Shown here: one piece after another, positions 6,571 through 10,000 of the stretch
Layout of the letters: every line of letters starts with the position of its first letter
Numbering within the stretch: the stretch's first letter is position 1
Source of the DNA: Nitrospira sp.
GTDB taxonomy: Bacteria > Nitrospirota > Nitrospiria > Nitrospirales > Nitrospiraceae
NCBI GenBank assembly: GCA_020216985.1
Contig: JAIWOH010000066.1
Coordinates: forward strand, 1-10,000
Direction: 5' to 3'
Length of the DNA: 10,000 nucleotides
Program-made: the position numbers and the translations under genes
Notes under the pieces: model-generated
Databases searched by the model: none
What the model was told of the DNA's origin: nothing
Seen by the model: the letters and a program-made list of their open reading frames with translations, nothing else

Positions 6571-6627
6571 ACCGGCAGACGCAGAGTGCGGAAATGCTTC
6601 ACCGCTTTTCCACTATGAGGGATTTCC

Positions 6628-6647
6628 TCTCTCGTCACGACGAGAGA
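6628..6647 (-). repeat. Inverted repeat just after universal stress gene
   Basis: Perfect 9-base arms TCTCTCGTC (6628-6636) and GACGAGAGA (6639-6647) flank two bases, starting eight bases past the stop of the universal stress gene. No T-run follows on the minus strand, so it may be an mRNA-stabilising stem, a Rho-dependent end or a protein site rather than an intrinsic terminator. Confidence 0.45.
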
Positions 6648-6655
6648 CGTACCGA

Positions 6656-7513
6656 TCATCGGACGACAAGGACCGAACACGAGGCATGTTGCACGACCCG
6701 AGTCGAAACGCTTCCGAGCAACGCGCGGCCGATCGCGCCGAGCCCCTTGGCGCCGGTCACGATCAAATCGGCCTTCCAGCGTTTCGCCTGCGTGAGAATC
6801 TCGCTGGCCGGCTTCCCCAATCGCATGGCTTCCTCCACCTGAAACCCGGCCTTCGCCATCTTTTCCTCGTACCGTTGCGCCAACAACTTCCCGGCCTGGC
6901 GCAGCTCCGGATACTTGAGAAACGGCATCACGTGGGTGACGGTCACCGACACCGGCTCCTGCTCGGGACCGTCGGGCGTGGGGTTGAAGTGTCGCAGCAG
7001 AAACTTCACCGCCTTTTCCGACGCCGACGATCCGTCGACGGCCAGCAGAATCCGCCGCACGGGGCGGGGCGCTTCCTTCACGACCAAGACGGAACAGGGC
7101 GCGTGATGGATCGCGTGATTCGACACGCTGCCGAGCATGAAGCGATCCAGCGCGTCGAGCCCCCGCGAGCCGATGGACAGCAACTGAACGCCGCGTTTGG
7201 CCTGTTTCATGATCGTCTCCGCCACGGCGCCGCGATCCACGATCACGGTTCCTTTGAGCCCCGACTCCTTAAGCCACGTCTCCGCCTCCTGCTTCGTACC
7301 CCGGGCATGCTCCTCCAACCGTTTCACTTCGGCCTGAATGTATCGCTCCGTTCCCACAATGACGGGCTGCACCATGAAGGGCGCGCGCACCCCCGCGACG
7401 TCGACGACGTGCAATACTCGAATCGTCGGCTTGACGGCGAACGGAATCCGCGCCGGCCACTCGACCGCCCATCGACCGAACTTTGACCCATCCGTCGCCG
7501 CCAAAATTTTCAT
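6656..7513 (-). CDS. Universal stress protein with two UspA domains
   Basis: A 285-residue cytoplasmic stress protein with two tandem UspA folds, which can form an internal dimer. Domain 1 (about 1-150) begins MKILAATDGS with the ATP-contacting Asp at residue 8 and has GSRG (115-118) followed nine residues later by GS (128-129). Domain 2 (about 153-285) begins RRILLAVDGS with Asp 160 and has GAKG (254-257) and GS (267-268). Both match the G-2x-G-9x-G(S/T) nucleotide motif, so both halves probably bind ATP. The ATG at 7513 was chosen because AAGGA lies seven bases upstream; a TTG at 7546 would add 11 residues and overlap the preceding stop codon. It starts 29 bases after the phosphofructokinase gene, so the two are probably co-transcribed, pointing to a link with energy stress or low oxygen (inference). 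Confidence 0.93.
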   Translation of the reverse strand: MKILAATDGSKFGRWAVEWPARIPFAVKPTIRVLHVVDVAGVRAPFMVQPVIVGTERYIQAEVKRLEEHARGTKQEAETWLKESGLKGTVIVDRGAVAETIMKQAKRGVQLLSIGSRGLDALDRFMLGSVSNHAIHHAPCSVLVVKEAPRPVRRILLAVDGSSASEKAVKFLLRHFNPTPDGPEQEPVSVTVTHVMPFLKYPELRQAGKLLAQRYEEKMAKAGFQVEEAMRLGKPASEILTQAKRWKADLIVTGAKGLGAIGRALLGSVSTRVVQHASCSVLVVR

Positions 7514-7542
7514 GCTTTTATCCTTTCTGCACCCCCTGTCGT

Positions 7543-8790
7543 TCAAACCGTCCAGGCGAACCGATCCTTGAACGTATCGGCGGACAGACCGGTCATGGCC
7601 GCATAGCGGCCCAGCGTCTGCGGATTATCCAGGTCATCCGCCTTCAGTCGAATCATATATTGCCGGGCGATCCGATACGACGGCGAGTCGATATCGACCA
7701 TTCGGACCTTGGTCCGCCCCGTGGCGGCATCGACCATGTCCTTGAACGGAATCGGCACGAATCGGCCGTTTTGAATTGATACCATCGCCGACGTGCCACC
7801 GTCGAGCAGATATTGCGCCGCGCAATAACCGAGGTCGCGCGTGTATTCGATGTCATAGGGGATCGGATCGGCGCATCGAAGCTCATAGCCCACGTTCTTC
7901 GCCACGAGCGTCAAAGACAGTCCCATCGCCTTGAGCTGCTTCGTCAGCTCCCGCCGCAACACGTCCCCGATGTCCACCTCACTCAACCGCAGATGGCCGT
8001 GTTCATCGCGCGCAGCATAGTCCAGCCCTCCGAGATCGCGGGGGTCGAGGATCTCGATCACCCCCTCGGCCACCACGGCGACGCCGTCCGCCCGCCCCTG
8101 TTCCATTCGCTTCACCATGGCCCCCAGCAGAACGTCGACGACTTTCCGCAAGCGAACCGGTCGCTCCCGAAATTCCTCCGGAATAATCGTCACCGTGGCC
8201 CCGGCCGCCTTCCCAATCCCCAAGGCCAGATGGCCCGCCTTGCGCCCCATCGTGACCACCAGATACCAGCGCGCGGTGGTGCGAGCGTCGACCATGAGGT
8301 TTTTGACGATTTCGACCCCGACGTGACGGGCCGTCTGAAACCCGAAGGTGGGAATGCCGTAGGGAAGGTCCAAATCATTGTCGATGGTCTTTGGCACGTG
8401 AACAACCTGAAGATGGCCGGCCGCTCGCTCCTCCACCTTCATGGCCGAATACGCCGTGTCATCTCCTCCGATCGTCACCAGCCGCGTGACGCCCAATCCC
8501 GACAAGGCAAACAGAACGTTGTCCAGGTGATCCGACGATTTCGTCGGATTCGCCCGCGATGTCCCCAGATAAGATCCTCCTTGAAAATGAATCCGACTGA
8601 CCTCCTCGATCGAGAGCGGCCTCACCTGTCCGGTGCTTCCCTCCATCAGCCATTTAAACCCGTCCAAGATGCCGATCACGTCGTCTCCCCCGAGAATGCC
8701 GCGGATCGTCGCGGCGCTGATGACGCTGTTGATCCCGGGCGCCGGCCCCCCTCCGACCAGAATCCCCATCACGGTCCGCTTTGAAGCCAT
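7543..8790 (-). CDS. pfp: 6-phosphofructokinase, predicted pyrophosphate-dependent
   Basis: A glycolytic/gluconeogenic enzyme converting fructose 6-phosphate to fructose 1,6-bisphosphate, here probably with pyrophosphate and reversibly. The 415 residues show GGGPAPGIN (13-21), GGDDT (108-112), PKTIDND (133-139, with catalytic Asp 137), MGR (181-183), PEE (204-206) and GYELR (301-305). In this family Asp in GGDD instead of GGDG, and Lys in PKTIDND instead of Gly in PGTIDND, are the residues that exclude ATP and mark the pyrophosphate users. The length also exceeds the roughly 320 residues of E. coli PfkA. The first codons read GTG-ATG-ATG directly after AGGAGG (8797-8802); the third codon, ATG at 8790, has the best spacing of six bases and was chosen, but the ATG at 8793 is possible. 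It is followed after 29 bases by the stress protein gene. Confidence 0.93.
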   Translation of the reverse strand: MASKRTVMGILVGGGPAPGINSVISAATIRGILGGDDVIGILDGFKWLMEGSTGQVRPLSIEEVSRIHFQGGSYLGTSRANPTKSSDHLDNVLFALSGLGVTRLVTIGGDDTAYSAMKVEERAAGHLQVVHVPKTIDNDLDLPYGIPTFGFQTARHVGVEIVKNLMVDARTTARWYLVVTMGRKAGHLALGIGKAAGATVTIIPEEFRERPVRLRKVVDVLLGAMVKRMEQGRADGVAVVAEGVIEILDPRDLGGLDYAARDEHGHLRLSEVDIGDVLRRELTKQLKAMGLSLTLVAKNVGYELRCADPIPYDIEYTRDLGYCAAQYLLDGGTSAMVSIQNGRFVPIPFKDMVDAATGRTKVRMVDIDSPSYRIARQYMIRLKADDLDNPQTLGRYAAMTGLSADTFKDRFAWTV

Positions 8791-8900
8791 CATCACCCTC
8801 CTCCCATCCCGCGTCCATCCGACCCTCTCATCGGGATCTGCGGCACGATCGCATCTTTCAACGAAAGACTCTCGACATCGGCCTCGATTGATCGCCCCGG
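8791..8900 (-). promoter_or_regulatory. Leader region of phosphofructokinase gene
   Basis: This 110-base gap holds a strong Shine-Dalgarno (AGGAGG, 8797-8802) and a small inverted repeat TCTTTC-AAC-GAAAGA (8854-8868). It also has TCGCATCTT (8849-8857), identical to nine bases of the MarR-upstream repeat. No convincing -35/-10 pair was found, so the promoter may lie further upstream. Confidence 0.4.
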
Positions 8901-10000
8901 CTACTCGGCAGGCGCCTCATCTAAACCGACGTGGGCCCGAAGACGATTGTACTCGAACGCAGGCAGGCCCGTTCGCCAACGGCCCGGATCGTGCGCAGCC
9001 ATTTCATCGATTAGAGCGCCGACCGTTTCCCGCATCGACGGGCTCTCGGCGGCGTGGCGCGGCGTTCGGCCGCCAAGCGCAACGTGCGGCTGGTCCGCCC
9101 ACTCCAAATAGGCCTTTTCCAAAAACCGAGCCAGCAGGGCGCGATCTTCTTCCGGCGTCACCACTATAGCCGGTGGATCACCGGCCGTCAGGTCGGCCAC
9201 CGACAGTTTTCGCGTCGGCGGTTCAACCGTCTCGCCGCGAAAGTGCAGGGAAAAGCCCAAGGCGGCCGCCAGTTCATGTTTGATCCGATCAAGCCGCTCA
9301 GGACCGTCACACTCCACGATCAACTGGCTGGACGTCAACGTCAACCTCGCCACGGTCTCCATTCCAGCTCCGGTCTGGACTCGCTGAACCCACACGGAGG
9401 CCGGCCGGGGACCAGAGCCGGTTCCTTCGCCAATAGATGGATGGGCGGGTTGTTCGGGCTCCAACTCTTTCATGGCCGACAACTGATCGGCAAACATCCG
9501 AGGCTCATGGTGATCGTAGAGAGCCACGGCATAGAGGTACGGCCGACCGTCCGGGCCACGGTAGCGGATGTGGACGACAGCGTCCACCAGTGCGTCAAGG
9601 CGCAACTGCGCAAACGCCCAGAGCAGCATATAGCCGTATCGTTTGGTGAACTCCTTCCATTCTCCAAGCGTAAAGGATCCGGTCTCGATCTCCAGCTCGC
9701 GGCGCCATTCAGCGACCGTCTCGATCAACACCGCGGCATCCTCCGGAGAGAGAAGCAACCCGCATCCGCCCCATACGGCGGCGGACGCTCCCTCGCCCGG
9801 CCGGCCGATGACGCGGGTGAGAATTCCGGACCCAGGCGGCGCATCCTTGATGAAATCCCCGCCGGGCAGATGAATCGTCGCTCCATCGCCGAGAGACCGC
9901 ACCGTCACCTGTGCCGGGTCCGACGAGACCAGCTCGAACACATCCATGCGGGAATGTTTCAATGGGTCGAGCCACGCCCGTTCCTCGTCGGGAACATGTT
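8901..10000 (-). CDS. Uncharacterised protein, 3' part (start beyond right edge)
   Basis: I cannot assign a function. The frame is open from the TAG at 8901-8903 to the right edge, giving about 365 residues. A TTG at 9962 and an ATG at 9947 could be read as starts, but the frame continues upstream with VPDEERAWLDPLKHSRMDVF, which looks coding, so the true start is probably outside the window. The visible part has a small beta-rich N-terminal section (a segment resembling 'evl..dpg..v.vr.l..g'), a mixed central region, and near the C-terminus LEWADQPHVALGGRTPRHAA followed by SMRETVGALIDEM. From memory, such a W-x-D-x-P...LGGRTPR motif occurs in long proteins that also carry a SEC-C metal-binding motif; that motif is not visible here. 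No signal peptide or membrane segments are seen. It ends 110 bases before the phosphofructokinase gene on the same strand. Confidence 0.75.
   Translation of the reverse strand, partial: HVPDEERAWLDPLKHSRMDVFELVSSDPAQVTVRSLGDGATIHLPGGDFIKDAPPGSGILTRVIGRPGEGASAAVWGGCGLLLSPEDAAVLIETVAEWRRELEIETGSFTLGEWKEFTKRYGYMLLWAFAQLRLDALVDAVVHIRYRGPDGRPYLYAVALYDHHEPRMFADQLSAMKELEPEQPAHPSIGEGTGSGPRPASVWVQRVQTGAGMETVARLTLTSSQLIVECDGPERLDRIKHELAAALGFSLHFRGETVEPPTRKLSVADLTAGDPPAIVVTPEEDRALLARFLEKAYLEWADQPHVALGGRTPRHAAESPSMRETVGALIDEMAAHDPGRWRTGLPAFEYNRLRAHVGLDEAPAE

Noticed and set aside
7813-8784. Long plus-strand open frame of 323 codons
   Set aside because: It is opposite the phosphofructokinase gene, which has all family motifs; the antisense product shows no recognisable domain.

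Overview
The window looks like a stretch of a moderately GC-rich bacterial chromosome. Its gene set (pyrophosphate-type phosphofructokinase, tandem universal stress protein, rubrerythrin/CCG iron-sulfur protein/DUF3501 cluster, two-domain PTPS-like protein) would suit a chemolithotroph of the Nitrospirota or a similar phylum. That placement rests on family recollection only and is weakly held. Eight of the nine protein genes lie on the minus strand; the single plus-strand gene encodes a putative lipoprotein. I see no tRNA, rRNA, CRISPR array, transposase or integrase.

Layout from left to right. Positions 1-1602 hold the first 534 residues of a large SNF2/DEAH-type helicase that runs off the left edge and resembles the DrmD/HepA-like helicases of anti-phage islands; its GC content jumps near position 420. 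Positions 1715-2467 encode a two-domain 6-pyruvoyl/6-carboxy-tetrahydropterin synthase whose second half has lost the catalytic residues. Positions 2541-4925 form a compact cluster transcribed as rubrerythrin, GlpC/HdrB-like iron-sulfur protein, DUF3501 protein, probably a redox or peroxide-defence module. A promoter region at about 5018-5071 appears to serve this cluster and, divergently, a small lipoprotein gene (5140-5739). The lipoprotein gene converges on a MarR-family regulator (5799-6431) with a Cys/His-rich C-terminal tail. Two tandem near-palindromes spaced 22 bp apart sit upstream of that regulator and are its likely operator. Then come a tandem-domain universal stress protein (6656-7513) and a pyrophosphate-dependent phosphofructokinase (7543-8790), 29 bp apart and probably co-transcribed. 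The right end (8901-10000) is the 3' part of an uncharacterised protein whose start lies outside the window.

Taken together, the right half links an energy-saving glycolytic enzyme to a stress protein and a probably metal- or redox-sensing regulator. The middle is an oxidative-stress iron-sulfur module. The left edge may be the border of a defence or DNA-modification island; the decisive genes for that would lie further left.
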